Source: Methanolinea sp. (lineage in GTDB: Archaea; Halobacteriota; Methanomicrobia; Methanomicrobiales; Methanospirillaceae). Taken from it: DNA of 64,000 nucleotides. The position numbers were made by a program, and so were the translations under genes. Within the stretch, counting starts at the first letter, position 1; each line of letters begins with the position of its first letter. A model generated the notes under the pieces. That model was not told the origin of the DNA. It made no database searches and saw only the letters and a list, made by a program, of their open reading frames with translations. Shown in pieces: positions 35,677 to 43,685 of the stretch. The DNA lies in contig CP064971.1 of assembly GCA_016699325.1 (NCBI GenBank), forward strand, positions 806,001-870,000, written 5' to 3'.

Positions 35677-35777
35677 CGTTCTCTGCCGCCCGAAAACCGT
35701 TGCGATAATAGAACCCTGATCGAGGTTTTCACTGGATGGATCGAAGAAAAAAACATTGGGTATATCAGAAATGGCTG

Positions 35778-35933
35778 TTATGCCTCTTCAACATCTTCGG
35801 ACTGGCATGAGGGGCACATCGGCCGTTTGCTTACACTGGTGAATTTTTCTCCACATTCTCTGCATTTGTAGTCTTTTCCCTTGACCCGGTCAGGCGGTAC
35901 CTCCATATCCACGGGTCCTCCGACAGTGCACAT
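35778..35933 (-). CDS. Small rubredoxin/zinc-ribbon protein
   Basis: A 51-residue frame found by reading the minus strand. The sequence has CRECGEKF and CPSCQSEDVEE, i.e. two C-x2-C knuckles 16 residues apart, a zinc-ribbon or rubredoxin-like site. GAGGTGA lies seven bases before the ATG at 35933; an internal ATG would give 42 residues. Opposite strand to, and 100 bp past, fwdC. Function unknown. Confidence 0.7.
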   Translation of the reverse strand: MCTVGGPVDMEVPPDRVKGKDYKCRECGEKFTSVSKRPMCPSCQSEDVEEA

Positions 35934-36100
35934 CGATGGTCACCTCAGTAGCATCCATCGGCAAGAACCCTGATAAGGCTATGCACCGGGCAACCGGTTT
36001 TACATCGATCCGATGATCCGGCATGCCCCCCCCAGGACCGCGATGACCGCCTCATGTTGCAGGAACCGATAGGTTTGCAGGATGGGGTGCCCGCCCCTCA

Positions 36101-36289
36101 TCAGTCAAAGAGGTGGGCGCTGAAGCGCTTTGACGATGAACGATCCTCGTTTTTCCGTGCCGCCTGCAGGTTTCCTTTTGCCGATAAACCAATGGAACGA
36201 AACGCACAAGTTCCTGAATCATCAAGAAATGCCATGCAGGCACTCCCCATACAGGGCTTTTTATCAAATGGGCATAACCTGTCAGTCAT
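36101..36289 (-). CDS. Small Cys-containing hypothetical protein
   Basis: A 62-residue protein starting MTDRLCPFDKKPCMGSAC. Four cysteines (CPFDKKPC, GSAC, GTC) lie in the first 28 residues, suggesting a metal or Fe-S site; the rest is basic and polar. GAGGAG lies upstream of ATG 36289. A longer in-frame extension to 36367 has no coding character. Not a family I can name. Confidence 0.5.
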   Translation of the reverse strand: MTDRLCPFDKKPCMGSACMAFLDDSGTCAFRSIGLSAKGNLQAARKNEDRSSSKRFSAHLFD

Positions 36290-36497
36290 ATAGTGCCTTC
36301 TCCTCTCACCGGCTCTTCCAGCTGTTGCGGGAGATCGCGGTTTGCCATGATCGCCAGGCACGGGCAAATATTCCCCTCAGTCCCGGGCTCTCTCTCCATT
36401 TTGCGAAAAGATAGGCTTTTTTATCGATCATGGATGCCAGAACATGGGAAAAGAAAAAGAATATAGTTATCTCATGATTTATGGCACCGGTCGTCTT

Positions 36498-36578
36498 TTA
36501 GCCGGCGACAATGAGCTGGACGACCGGGACGCACGAGAAGAGCAGGATCGCCGCTACCATCATGGTGTGTTCCTTCAC
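36498..36578 (-). CDS. 26-residue hydrophobic peptide
   Basis: A short frame starting GTG, with GGAGG five bases upstream (complement of 36584-36588). The product begins VKEHTM and continues with one hydrophobic helix (MVAAILLFSCVPVVQLIVAG) to the C-terminus. It is too short for standard callers. Its SD, one clean membrane span and stop support a small membrane peptide, but conservation has not been tested. Confidence 0.4.
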   Translation of the reverse strand: MKEHTMMVAAILLFSCVPVVQLIVAG

Positions 36579-36688
36579 AGTGTTCCTCCGTTTTACAGGA
36601 AAGAGACAACACGTATCGTTAAAAATTGGGTGGATGGTGCCGGTTCAAGGGTCATGGTCCCCGGTTTTCAAAGTGAGCCGCGCCACAG

Positions 36689-36937
36689 TCAGCTCAGAGT
36701 GTCTCTAAACAGGAAGCAGCCCCCGAGAAAATATGCGATGGGAATGGTCCAGAGGGGGTATGCCACCAGGAAGTACGCCCCGGCCCACTCCAGAACGAGC
36801 CGGGCACCGGGAGTATCGTTGCCTAACGCGGCCATGAATGCGACACCATACACCAGGGCGGTGACTGAAAGGTAGATGAGCACCCCTGCAACACCCCCTT
36901 TGATATTGGTGATGGCGGCCCTGACGCAGCTCTGCAT
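36689..36937 (-). CDS. Small two-helix membrane protein
   Basis: An 82-residue protein with a Cys- and Lys-containing start (MQSCVRAAITNIKGG), helix AGVLIYLSVTALVYGVAFMA, a short outer loop with GNDTPGARL, and a second helix AGAYFLVAYPLWTIPIAYFL. No recognised family. Neighbours are the 26-residue peptide and msrB on the same strand, with gaps of 49 bp to msrB. Confidence 0.6.
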   Translation of the reverse strand: MQSCVRAAITNIKGGVAGVLIYLSVTALVYGVAFMAALGNDTPGARLVLEWAGAYFLVAYPLWTIPIAYFLGGCFLFRDTLS

Positions 36938-36986
36938 GTCGGATCACCATCGGCACCTGGTGCGGAAAAGCATCCCCCCTAGAGAT

Positions 36987-37421
36987 TCAGAGCGGGGAAA
37001 ATTTCAACGAGGCGGAGTTAATACAGTAACGCTTCCCGGTCGGGGGCGGGCCATCATCGAATACGTGACCGAGGTGCGCATCGCACCTGGCGCAGAGCAC
37101 TTCAGTCCGGGCCATCCCAAAGCTCCGATCAGTCCTTGTCCTGATGTTATGCGCATCTACTGGTGCGGAGAAGCTTGCCCATCCCGTCCCGGAATCGAAT
37201 TTTGATCCAGATGAAAAAAGATCGGTACCGCAGCAGACACACCGGTAAAACCCCCTGTCGTGAAAGTCCATGAACTTCCCTGTGAAAGCTGGTTCGGTCG
37301 CACCCTTTCTTGCGACCCGGAACTCCTCCGCGCTGAGTTGCTCCCTCCATTCGGCATCGCTCTTCACCACCTTCTCGCACTCTTCGAGTGTCCCCGTCTG
37401 CACCCTGAAGATGAGGACCAT
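36987..37421 (-). CDS. msrB: Peptide-methionine (R)-S-oxide reductase MsrB
   Basis: A 144-residue repair enzyme for R-methionine sulfoxide. Zinc ligands are in CVCCGTDLF and CARCDAHLGHVF; the catalytic Cys is in KRYCINSASLKF. FDSGTGWASF is the substrate-pocket segment. No MsrA is fused or adjacent. Length is standard. Confidence 0.96.
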   Translation of the reverse strand: MVLIFRVQTGTLEECEKVVKSDAEWREQLSAEEFRVARKGATEPAFTGKFMDFHDRGFYRCVCCGTDLFSSGSKFDSGTGWASFSAPVDAHNIRTRTDRSFGMARTEVLCARCDAHLGHVFDDGPPPTGKRYCINSASLKFSPL

Positions 37422-37486
37422 CTTTCACGATTCGTCCCGATTACTCCGCTCCCTACACCACCAGCTTCTCTGGAATGGGGAGTGGG

Positions 37487-38341
37487 TTATCCCTTCCTGC
37501 ATGCCAGGAAGGCGCAAACCATGAGTGCTCCCAGCAGTGCAAGCGGGGAGAGGCCGACCCTGCCCTGTATTGTCGAAGGAACAAGCGTTGCTGATACCGC
37601 ACTCCCGTCGCGTGTGACGGTTATGGTCTGGCTGAAATCGGAATAACCCTCCATCGTTAATGTGAGGGTGTGTTCCCCTGATGCGGTATCGGTGAGGGTC
37701 AGGGGTGTGGTCCCTACCATCTGCCCGTCAAGGTATATCGTGGCTCCCGGGGGGTCCGAAGATACGGTCAGAGGCCCGGTAACCACCTTTTCAAGATTGA
37801 CCGGCACCTTCTTGATCTCATTTCTCTCGACGTGAAGATCGAGATCCTGGGTGACATATCCCTCTTTTGAGACCTGGATAAGGTGATTGCCCGGGACAAC
37901 ATCGCGGATGATGAGGATGCCGTTGGGTGGGACTGCTCCGGCATCGTTCCCGTCATAATACACGGTGGCAAGCGTGGGGGAAACAAGCAGGTGGAGGGTG
38001 GCGTACTCGGTGAGTGGGAGGGCTGTGAGCTGTGCATAGATGTCGATGACCCGTCCTTTCACCGGGACAGAAGTTATTGGTCCGGTGTAGGACCTGTATC
38101 CTTCTTTTTCGATGGTGAAGGTCTGGTATGGCGTTCCGGTCACATAAACCGGAACTTCCAGAATACCCTGAGCGATCTCTCCTTGATAATCTCCATCGAA
38201 ATGAACCTTTGCCCTCTCAACGTTGCAGTGGATGCGGTATGTGCCCATTTCTCCCCCGATAACCTCTTCTGATTGCACACCAGCGCCTCCGAGAGCCAGA
38301 GTAACCAGGATCGCTACTGCGAAAAGAGATAGCCGTTGCAT
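37487..38341 (-). CDS. Secreted PEGA-domain protein with C-terminal membrane anchor
   Basis: A 284-residue surface protein. Residues 1-25 are a signal peptide (LFAVAILVTLALGGAG). Three PEGA-like repeats follow, ending with the clearest, VSSDPPGATIYLDGQMVGTT (about 195-214). A C-terminal hydrophobic helix LSPLALLGALMVCAFLACRKG anchors it. Typical Methanomicrobiales cell-surface protein; role probably envelope binding or adhesion. Confidence 0.85.
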   Translation of the reverse strand: MQRLSLFAVAILVTLALGGAGVQSEEVIGGEMGTYRIHCNVERAKVHFDGDYQGEIAQGILEVPVYVTGTPYQTFTIEKEGYRSYTGPITSVPVKGRVIDIYAQLTALPLTEYATLHLLVSPTLATVYYDGNDAGAVPPNGILIIRDVVPGNHLIQVSKEGYVTQDLDLHVERNEIKKVPVNLEKVVTGPLTVSSDPPGATIYLDGQMVGTTPLTLTDTASGEHTLTLTMEGYSDFSQTITVTRDGSAVSATLVPSTIQGRVGLSPLALLGALMVCAFLACRKG

Positions 38342-38527
38342 GGTTGATCAAATCCGGTATACTGTAGGATTTTTTTGACGGTATTTAAACCTATCAATAC
38401 TCTCTGACAAAAAAGAGACCTCTAAGAACCTGGGAGATCTGGACCGGGCTGACACGAGCGATCACCTTGAACAACCGATTCATTGATGAGCGGTTAGTGT
38501 CAGTACCCTCAAATTGGTGAAGAACAA

Positions 38528-38695
38528 GTGTTACCCCGACCTGGAAGGGGACATGGGAGAGACCAATGGGATGGCGAAGGAGGGCCCCGGCGCTGTTTCT
38601 GCCCAAACTGCAGGTACGAACGGGCCCGACCCCCTGAGATCCCCTGCTATGCCCTGAAGTGTCCCCGCTGCGGTGCCCCTATGGCGGATCTCTGA
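38528..38695 (+). CDS. Small zinc-ribbon protein
   Basis: A 55-residue frame starting with GTG and preceded by GGTGA nine bases upstream. Residues 1-22 are Gly/Arg/Pro-rich (LPRPGRGHGRDQWD); then CFCPNCRYERARPP and CYALKCPRCGAPM give a six-Cys zinc-ribbon pattern. Similar small proteins with a Gly-Arg head and CPNC...KCPxCGxPM tail are common in methanogens. Function unknown. Confidence 0.65.
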   Translation: MLPRPGRGHGRDQWDGEGGPRRCFCPNCRYERARPPEIPCYALKCPRCGAPMADL

Positions 38696-38749
38696 TGATT
38701 GACCGGGAACCTTCAGTCCGGAAGAGATGCCAGAAAAAAGACAAGAAAG

Positions 38750-38821
38750 GCCAGGGCCGAGACTCGAACCCGGGTCGGGGGATCCACAGTCCCCTAGGAT
38801 GACCAGCTACCCCACCCTGGC
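38750..38821 (-). tRNA. tRNA-His (anticodon GUG)
   Basis: 72-nt cloverleaf. Acceptor arms GCCAGGG and CCCTGGC pair perfectly; the anticodon stem GGGGA/TCCCC encloses CTGTGGA, giving anticodon GTG; T-loop GGTTCGAGTC. CCA is not encoded. The palindromic TATA TTATATAA (38851-38858) lies about 30 bp upstream. Confidence 0.93.
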
Positions 38822-38850
38822 AATATACCCGAATACATTGGATTTCGCAT

Positions 38851-38860
38851 TATATAATAG
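38851..38860. promoter_or_regulatory. Bidirectional TATA element between tRNA-His and infB
   Basis: TTATATAATA is nearly self-complementary. It is at the right distance for the minus-strand tRNA-His. On the plus strand it would start transcripts near 38885, giving infB a leader of about 150 nt; a weaker GTATAATTAC near 38928 is an alternative. Confidence 0.45.
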
Positions 38861-39036
38861 ATAACCCTGGAAATGCGCCGGGCCATGTGCTTCCGAAGGG
38901 TGCATTAATACCTCATGTGCGCCAGTATAATTACAGAACCCGGTGCCATTCCCGCCAGGCTGTACCAGGATGGACTGTCCCGCCTGCGACCGGCACCATC
39001 CCCCCGGTTTGCGGCCAAACAAAAAGGTGGTTTCCC

Positions 39037-40815
39037 GTGACGCAGAAATCAGATATCCGCACCCCTATTGTCGCCGTGCTCGGCCACGTCGATCATGGCA
39101 AGACCTCGCTCCTCGACCGGATACGGGGATCATCGGTGGTGAGCACCGAAAACGGCGCAATCACCCAGCATATCGGGGCCACCATCGTTCCTATCGATGC
39201 CATCAGGAAGATGAGCGGCACGATGGAAAAGATGCCGATCAGGGTGCCTGGGCTCCTCTTCATCGATACTCCTGGTCACCACGCATTCACCACCCTCCGT
39301 GCACGGGGCGGAGCGCTCGCAGATATGGCTATCCTGGTGGTGGACATCAACCAGGGGTTCCAGCCCCAGACGACCGAGGCAATCCAGATACTGCGAACCT
39401 ATCGTACTCCGTTCGTTGTTGCGGCGACAAAGATAGATCGTATTCACGGATGGAGACCCGGCAGGAATGAACCTTTTCTCACGACATTTGCCCGCCAGAA
39501 TGATCGGGTGAAAGAGATCGTCGAGACGCGGATTTACGAACTGGTGGCGGAGCTTTCAGAATCGGGCTTCTCCGCGGAACGTTTTGACCGCGTCTCAGAT
39601 TTCCAGCGCAACCTGGCCATTGTTCCGGTAAGTGCCCATACCGGTGAGGGTATCCCTGAACTCCTGATGGTCATGATCGGGCTTGCCCAACGTTACATGG
39701 AGCAGGATCTGGCATATTCGGTTGATGGTGCCGGCACCGGGACCGTCCTTGAAGTAAAAGAAGAACGCGGCTTGGGCACCACCCTGGATGTCATCCTTTA
39801 CGACGGGACACTCTCGGTTGGAGATGAGATAGCGATTGCCCGGAACGACGGCGTGGCAGTCACGAAGGTACGGGCATTGTTAAAACCACGCCCCTTGAAA
39901 GAGATCTTGGTCGAGGACCGGTTTGAACGGGTCAGGAAAGTCACGGCAGCAGCAGGCATCAAGGTGAGTGCCCCGAATCTCGATGGAACCATTGCCGGGT
40001 CTCCCATCCAGGCGGTTGAGGGAGATGCAGAGGTCACAAAAGAACGGATCAGGAAGGAGATGGAAGAGATTTCGGTCAAGATCTCGCCGGAAGGGCTGAT
40101 TATAAAGGCGGACACCATTGGAGCCCTGGAAGCGCTCTGCAACGAGCTCGATGCCAAGGAGATCGGGGTTATGCGAGCCGAAGTCGGCCCGGTCAGCCGC
40201 CATGACCTCATCGAGGTGGAGACTATCAAGAACCCTTACTACCGGGCCCTGCTTGCATTCAGCACACCGATCCTTCCCGATGCCGCGGAGATGCTCAGGG
40301 ATCCCGGGTACACCCAGGTGAAGGTTTTCGAGGGGCGGGTTATCTACAAGATCGTGGACGACTACATCGCCTGGAGTGAGGAGATGAAGAGGAAAGCGGA
40401 GCAGCAGCGGTTCGAACAGATCATTTTGCCGGCAAAGATACGGGTATTGCCCCACTGTATCTTCCGGCAGAGCAATCCTGCTGTTGTCGGGGTCAGGGTG
40501 CTCGGGGGAACGCTGCGCACCGATATCAATCTCATCCAGACCGATGGAAAAAAGGTCGGGCATCTCAAATCGATGCAGCTGAACCAGGAGAACATCCGGG
40601 AAGCGAAGGCAGGAGCCGAGGTGGCAATCTCCATCGAAGGTGCAACGGTTGGACGGCAGGTAAACGAGGGAGACGATCTCTTTGTGGACATCCCCGAACG
40701 GCATGTCAAAGTACTCGAGCGTGAGATGATGGCCACCCTCCCGATTACTACCCAGGAAATATTTGCTGAGTTTACCACGATGAAGCGCAAGGCCGACCCT
40801 TTCTGGGGTAAGTAG
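39037..40815 (+). CDS. infB: Translation initiation factor aIF5B (IF2/eIF5B)
   Basis: A 592-residue GTPase for ribosomal subunit joining. G1 GHVDHGKTS is at residues 15-23, G3 IDTPGHHAFT and G4 ATKIDRI follow; domains II-IV are complete, ending with EIFAEFTTMKRKADPFWG. No intein. GTG 39037 with AAGGTGG upstream is the start; a frame extending to 38887 adds 50 residues unlike any aIF5B and is rejected. Confidence 0.95.
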   Translation: MTQKSDIRTPIVAVLGHVDHGKTSLLDRIRGSSVVSTENGAITQHIGATIVPIDAIRKMSGTMEKMPIRVPGLLFIDTPGHHAFTTLRARGGALADMAILVVDINQGFQPQTTEAIQILRTYRTPFVVAATKIDRIHGWRPGRNEPFLTTFARQNDRVKEIVETRIYELVAELSESGFSAERFDRVSDFQRNLAIVPVSAHTGEGIPELLMVMIGLAQRYMEQDLAYSVDGAGTGTVLEVKEERGLGTTLDVILYDGTLSVGDEIAIARNDGVAVTKVRALLKPRPLKEILVEDRFERVRKVTAAAGIKVSAPNLDGTIAGSPIQAVEGDAEVTKERIRKEMEEISVKISPEGLIIKADTIGALEALCNELDAKEIGVMRAEVGPVSRHDLIEVETIKNPYYRALLAFSTPILPDAAEMLRDPGYTQVKVFEGRVIYKIVDDYIAWSEEMKRKAEQQRFEQIILPAKIRVLPHCIFRQSNPAVVGVRVLGGTLRTDINLIQTDGKKVGHLKSMQLNQENIREAKAGAEVAISIEGATVGRQVNEGDDLFVDIPERHVKVLEREMMATLPITTQEIFAEFTTMKRKADPFWGK

Positions 40816-40860
40816 TATTTAATAGATCGGCCATCCAAAGTTATTGGCAATTCGGGGCGA

Positions 40861-40943
40861 TCTGCGTATGGGCACCTGCTACCGGCACGTGCCGGTGTAG
40901 TGAGGTCTTGGATCGCGGATCCCCTCCCCTCGGGATATGCAGA
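40861..40943 (+). ncRNA. Candidate structured leader RNA upstream of S6e
   Basis: Hand folding gives three stems. Outer stem: TCTGCGTAT (40861-40869) with ATATGCAGA (40935-40943), nine pairs including one G-U. Hairpin 1: the perfect 16-base palindrome ACCGGCACGTGCCGGT (40881-40896) flanked by ACCT/AGGT (40874-40877 with 40903-40906). Hairpin 2: GGATC/GATCC near 40910-40922. A TATTTAATA at 40816-40824 would start transcription near 40848, so the structure fills the 5' leader of the S6e gene. Autoregulation by a ribosomal protein, or a separate small RNA, are both possible. Confidence 0.4.
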
Positions 40944-40961
40944 GTATAAGGAGTCGTGAAT

Positions 40962-41366
40962 ATGGTAGAGTTCAAGGTTGTAGTGTCTGACCAAAAGACA
41001 GGGCGATCATATAATGTCAACGTGAGTGGAGGTCAGGCAGGAGCCATCATCGGGAAACGGATCGGAGACGAGCTGGATGCAGGGCCGCTCGGTCTGCCCG
41101 GATACCGCATGGAAATCACCGGGGGATCTGACCGGGATGGGACTCCGGCGCGGAGAAACCTTCCGATTGCAGGGCGAAAGCGGCTGCTGCTCTCCGGAGG
41201 TGCCGGGTTCAGACCGGTCCGGGAAGGACAGCGCCGGAGAAAATCGATCCGGGGAAATGAGATCACTGCCGATTTCGTCCAGATCAACGCCCGAATCACT
41301 GCTTACGGTGAAAAACCGCTTGAAGAATACTTTGCCAAGCCCGCTCCCGAAGAGAATAAAGAATAA
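40962..41366 (+). CDS. rps6e: 30S ribosomal protein S6e
   Basis: A 134-residue ribosomal protein. VEFKVVVSDQKTGRSYNV, IIGKRIGDELDAGPLGLPGY and the S6e signature ITGGSDRDGTPARRNL are present; GFRPVREGQRRRKSIRGNEI gives the basic RNA-binding segment. ATG 40962 with AAGGAG eight bases upstream is preferred over GTG 40956. Commonly linked to infB in this group. Confidence 0.95.
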   Translation: MVEFKVVVSDQKTGRSYNVNVSGGQAGAIIGKRIGDELDAGPLGLPGYRMEITGGSDRDGTPARRNLPIAGRKRLLLSGGAGFRPVREGQRRRKSIRGNEITADFVQINARITAYGEKPLEEYFAKPAPEENKE

Positions 41367-41370
41367 CAAT

Positions 41371-41832
41371 TCACTTTTTTAAAACCGATTCTCTCAGCGC
41401 AGGGAGCAGATCCTCAAAAGGCACTCCTCGGCGCCGGGCCAGGATGACCAGTGCCGCCTCAGGTCTTATCTTTCCATCAAAGGCCTGGTTGATGAGCGCG
41501 TTCATCTCGGAAGTCACGGTGGTGAGAGGGATCTCACCCTGGCGGGCAATCCGGTCCATGAGCTCTCTCTGCGGATCCGATGTCCGGAACACTGCTGCCG
41601 ACGGTTTGAACCCGAGCGGGATCTCGACTCCGCCGACATCGAAGAGCGGCCGGATCATGTCGCCGTCATATGCGATCAACCCCTCCTCCTCAGCCCTTGA
41701 GAGGAGCAGGGTCGCCTGTTCGATGTTCATCCATCCCCGCTCAAAGGCGAGATAATACACAATCTCGTTCTTTTTCAGACGCTCTTTTCGCGTATGCCTG
41801 AACGGTGCGGCGATGGTCGTGGTGAGACTCAT
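41371..41832 (-). CDS. DUF2240 family archaeal protein
   Basis: A 153-residue soluble helical protein. FRHTRKERLKKNEIVYYLAF at the N-terminus, then LLLSRAEEEGLIAYDGDMIR and INQAFDGKIRPEAALVILAR, fit the archaeal DUF2240 family of unknown function, possibly nucleic-acid binding. ATG 41832 is chosen; the frame open to 41958 lacks family resemblance. Convergent with S6e, almost touching it. Confidence 0.75.
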   Translation of the reverse strand: MSLTTTIAAPFRHTRKERLKKNEIVYYLAFERGWMNIEQATLLLSRAEEEGLIAYDGDMIRPLFDVGGVEIPLGFKPSAAVFRTSDPQRELMDRIARQGEIPLTTVTSEMNALINQAFDGKIRPEAALVILARRRGVPFEDLLPALRESVLKK

Positions 41833-41991
41833 ACCATTTCCCGGAGGTGCGCACGCTATGGAGGCAGATGCGCCCGTTGCATGCAGTGATAAGCATATAT
41901 CCCCTGTTTTTATCAAGGAATCGATTGGAAGGCACCGGTTGAGCGCCTGGAAATACAAAAACTCTTATGGCCATGGAGTCGATGATGGAGT

Positions 41992-42318
41992 ATGAAAAAA
42001 ACCCGGGAGTACGCAGAGATAGCAAAGCAGCAGATAGATCAGATCGCCACCGAGATCGAGAAGCTGCAGGAGAGAGCAGACCAGGCTGTTGCTGACCTCC
42101 GGAGCGAGTACGAGCGCAGAATCCGTGCTCTTACTACCGAATACGACCGGGAATTCCGTTCACTTCGCCAGATGCGCTACGATGCCGAGGCGAAAGTCTC
42201 TTCCCTGCTGGATGCCAGCGGGAGTGCGGCTGAGGAGATATGCTTCGGGATAGATGCGGCAATCAACGAAATGAATGCCGCGCTTGCCCGAGCAAAGAAA
42301 CAGATGAAAAATCGCTGA
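41992..42318 (+). CDS. Coiled-coil hypothetical protein
   Basis: A 108-residue, highly charged, almost fully helical protein. Residues 5-70 have heptad-like spacing (AKQQIDQIATEIEKLQERAD) indicating a coiled coil; the C-terminal part includes GIDAAINEMNAALARAKKQM. It may be a scaffold or ATP-synthase-H-like helper; no family assigned. A TATA-like CTCTTATGG lies about 28 bp upstream of the ATG. Confidence 0.7.
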   Translation: MKKTREYAEIAKQQIDQIATEIEKLQERADQAVADLRSEYERRIRALTTEYDREFRSLRQMRYDAEAKVSSLLDASGSAAEEICFGIDAAINEMNAALARAKKQMKNR

Positions 42319-42345
42319 TCTCTTTTCTTATCCGGCGATGCAAAC

Positions 42346-42497
42346 CCTGATGAATACTTTTATGAGGATGTAGTTCGAAGATACATCGACAAAGGTCGTA
42401 TCCCCCGCATTCCTCCTACATCATCAGGACAGGATACGACTTTTGGTAATGTCCTGGTACCTATACACGGTGCCGGAACGACGGCATCCCTTTTTTT
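42346..42497 (+). ncRNA. Candidate structured RNA with alternative stems and a terminator
   Basis: No coding frame in this 200-bp gap. Nested pairing: CCTGAT (42346-42351) with ATCAGG (42423-42428), GATGTAG (42367-42373) with CTACATC (42416-42422), and GATA..CGAC (42380-42390) with GTCGTATC (42395-42402). GTCGTATCC (42395-42403) can instead pair with GGATACGAC (42432-42440), and CAGGACA (42425-42431) with TGTCCTG (42450-42456), so two exclusive folds exist. It ends with hairpin GTGCCG/CGGCAT (42470-42487) then seven T at 42491, a terminator. An ACTTTTATGA at 42357 may be the promoter. Confidence 0.45.
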
Positions 42498-42517
42498 GCG
42501 TTTCTTGAAAAAAAGAA

Positions 42518-42895
42518 TTATTCGATAAGGACAGCATTAATGACGCCGTCCTGCCCCGGCCTGCTTATGATCCGTGCACGTCCTGCTTCAGTCCTGATGA
42601 CTGCACCCCTGGTGAGGAGGTTACGCCGGACATAGTTTGGATTTGCTCCGTTCTCTTCGACCTTTTCGATGACCATTTTCCTGGTCCGGCCGGTTGAACG
42701 GTCTGCAACATTCGCATACAGCGCCCGCATTGCGCGGATTTTCGGGTTTCCCCCGAACGAGCGGGCTATCTTTCTGCGGTCGTTGCCGATATGAGTTTCT
42801 GCCGGTGCCGAACCGATCTCACTCCTCAGCTTCCCCTTTGAGGGACGGTACCTTCCTCCGGTTACCCTCCGGACTGATCTTCCCTGCCAGAGCAT
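42518..42895 (-). CDS. rps8e: 30S ribosomal protein S8e
   Basis: A 125-residue ribosomal protein. MLWQGRSVRRVTGGRYRPSK at the N-terminus is the S8e signature, and GGNPKIRAMRALYANVADR and NPNYVRRNLLTRGAVIRT follow. After the stop the minus strand has a T-rich tract (complement of 42508-42514) suited to termination. Confidence 0.96.
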   Translation of the reverse strand: MLWQGRSVRRVTGGRYRPSKGKLRSEIGSAPAETHIGNDRRKIARSFGGNPKIRAMRALYANVADRSTGRTRKMVIEKVEENGANPNYVRRNLLTRGAVIRTEAGRARIISRPGQDGVINAVLIE

Positions 42896-42973
42896 CTTAT
42901 ATCCCCTTTTTTAATGTCTGCCTTATCCGAATGAATCGAACAGAGTGTTCTATAAATAGCTCCTGCAACGTAT

Positions 42974-43633
42974 TTAAGAACTCCGTTCAGCCAGCAGCGC
43001 GTCGATGACCGGTCCGAGGCCTTCTCCTGTTTTTAAGTTGGTCCGGCATATCCTCATCTCCGGGTTATAGCGGCGCATATCCTGTTCCATGCGATCTAGC
43101 CTGACTCCCACCAGTGGTGCCAGGTCCACCTTGTTGATAATACCGATGTCGCAGCCGCGGAACATCATCGGGTGCTTGTTCACCACGTCGTCTCCCTCGG
43201 TTGCGCTCACAATAACCACTCTCTTCTCGGCTCCGAGCAGGAAATCGGTCGGGCAGACCATATTGCCGACATTCTCGATGAAGAGGAGATCGATATCATC
43301 GAGCGGCAGGTGCTCTGCTGAATGCTCGACAAGGTGTGCGTCGAGATGGCATTCCTTCCCGGTATTGGCATTCACAACCGGGATGCCCAGGGCCCGTATT
43401 CTCTGGAAGTCATCATCTCCGTAGCAGTCTCCAGCGATCGCTCCTGATCGGATACCCCGTTCTTTCAGGACCGGGACGATCCGTTCTATGAGCGCGGTCT
43501 TCCCTGAGCCGATCGCACCCAGGAGATCGATGGCCCGGACACCATGCGCCCTGAAACGGGAAGCGTTTTCCCGGGCGATACGGTTATTGACGTCGAATAT
43601 ATCCTTCTCGAGCCTGACGTCGATATGGTGCAT
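42974..43633 (-). CDS. hypB: Hydrogenase nickel incorporation GTPase HypB
   Basis: A 219-residue SIMIBI GTPase that delivers nickel to [NiFe] hydrogenases, serving Eha and F420-reducing enzymes. Walker A LLGAIGSGKTALIE at about 41-54, metal-binding C and H in NTGKECHLDAHLVEH and NVGNMVCPTDF, and G4 INKVDL. It lacks a His-rich N-terminus. ATG 43633 starts MHHIDVRLEKDIFDVN; a TATA-like CCTATAAAC is about 25 bp upstream, so the mRNA is probably leaderless. Divergent from srp19. Confidence 0.95.
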   Translation of the reverse strand: MHHIDVRLEKDIFDVNNRIARENASRFRAHGVRAIDLLGAIGSGKTALIERIVPVLKERGIRSGAIAGDCYGDDDFQRIRALGIPVVNANTGKECHLDAHLVEHSAEHLPLDDIDLLFIENVGNMVCPTDFLLGAEKRVVIVSATEGDDVVNKHPMMFRGCDIGIINKVDLAPLVGVRLDRMEQDMRRYNPEMRICRTNLKTGEGLGPVIDALLAERSS

Positions 43634-43685
43634 GTAAAAATGTATGCTGCTGCAGTGTTTATAGGTTCCATTCACCCACCTTAGT

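Noticed and set aside
38887..39036. 50-residue N-terminal extension of aIF5B
   Set aside because: Not like any aIF5B; GTG 39037 has a proper Shine-Dalgarno and the correct family N-terminus.
42346..42440. C/D-box small RNA (TGATGA near 42348)
   Set aside because: No D box (CTGA) at a suitable distance; the hairpins explain the sequence better.
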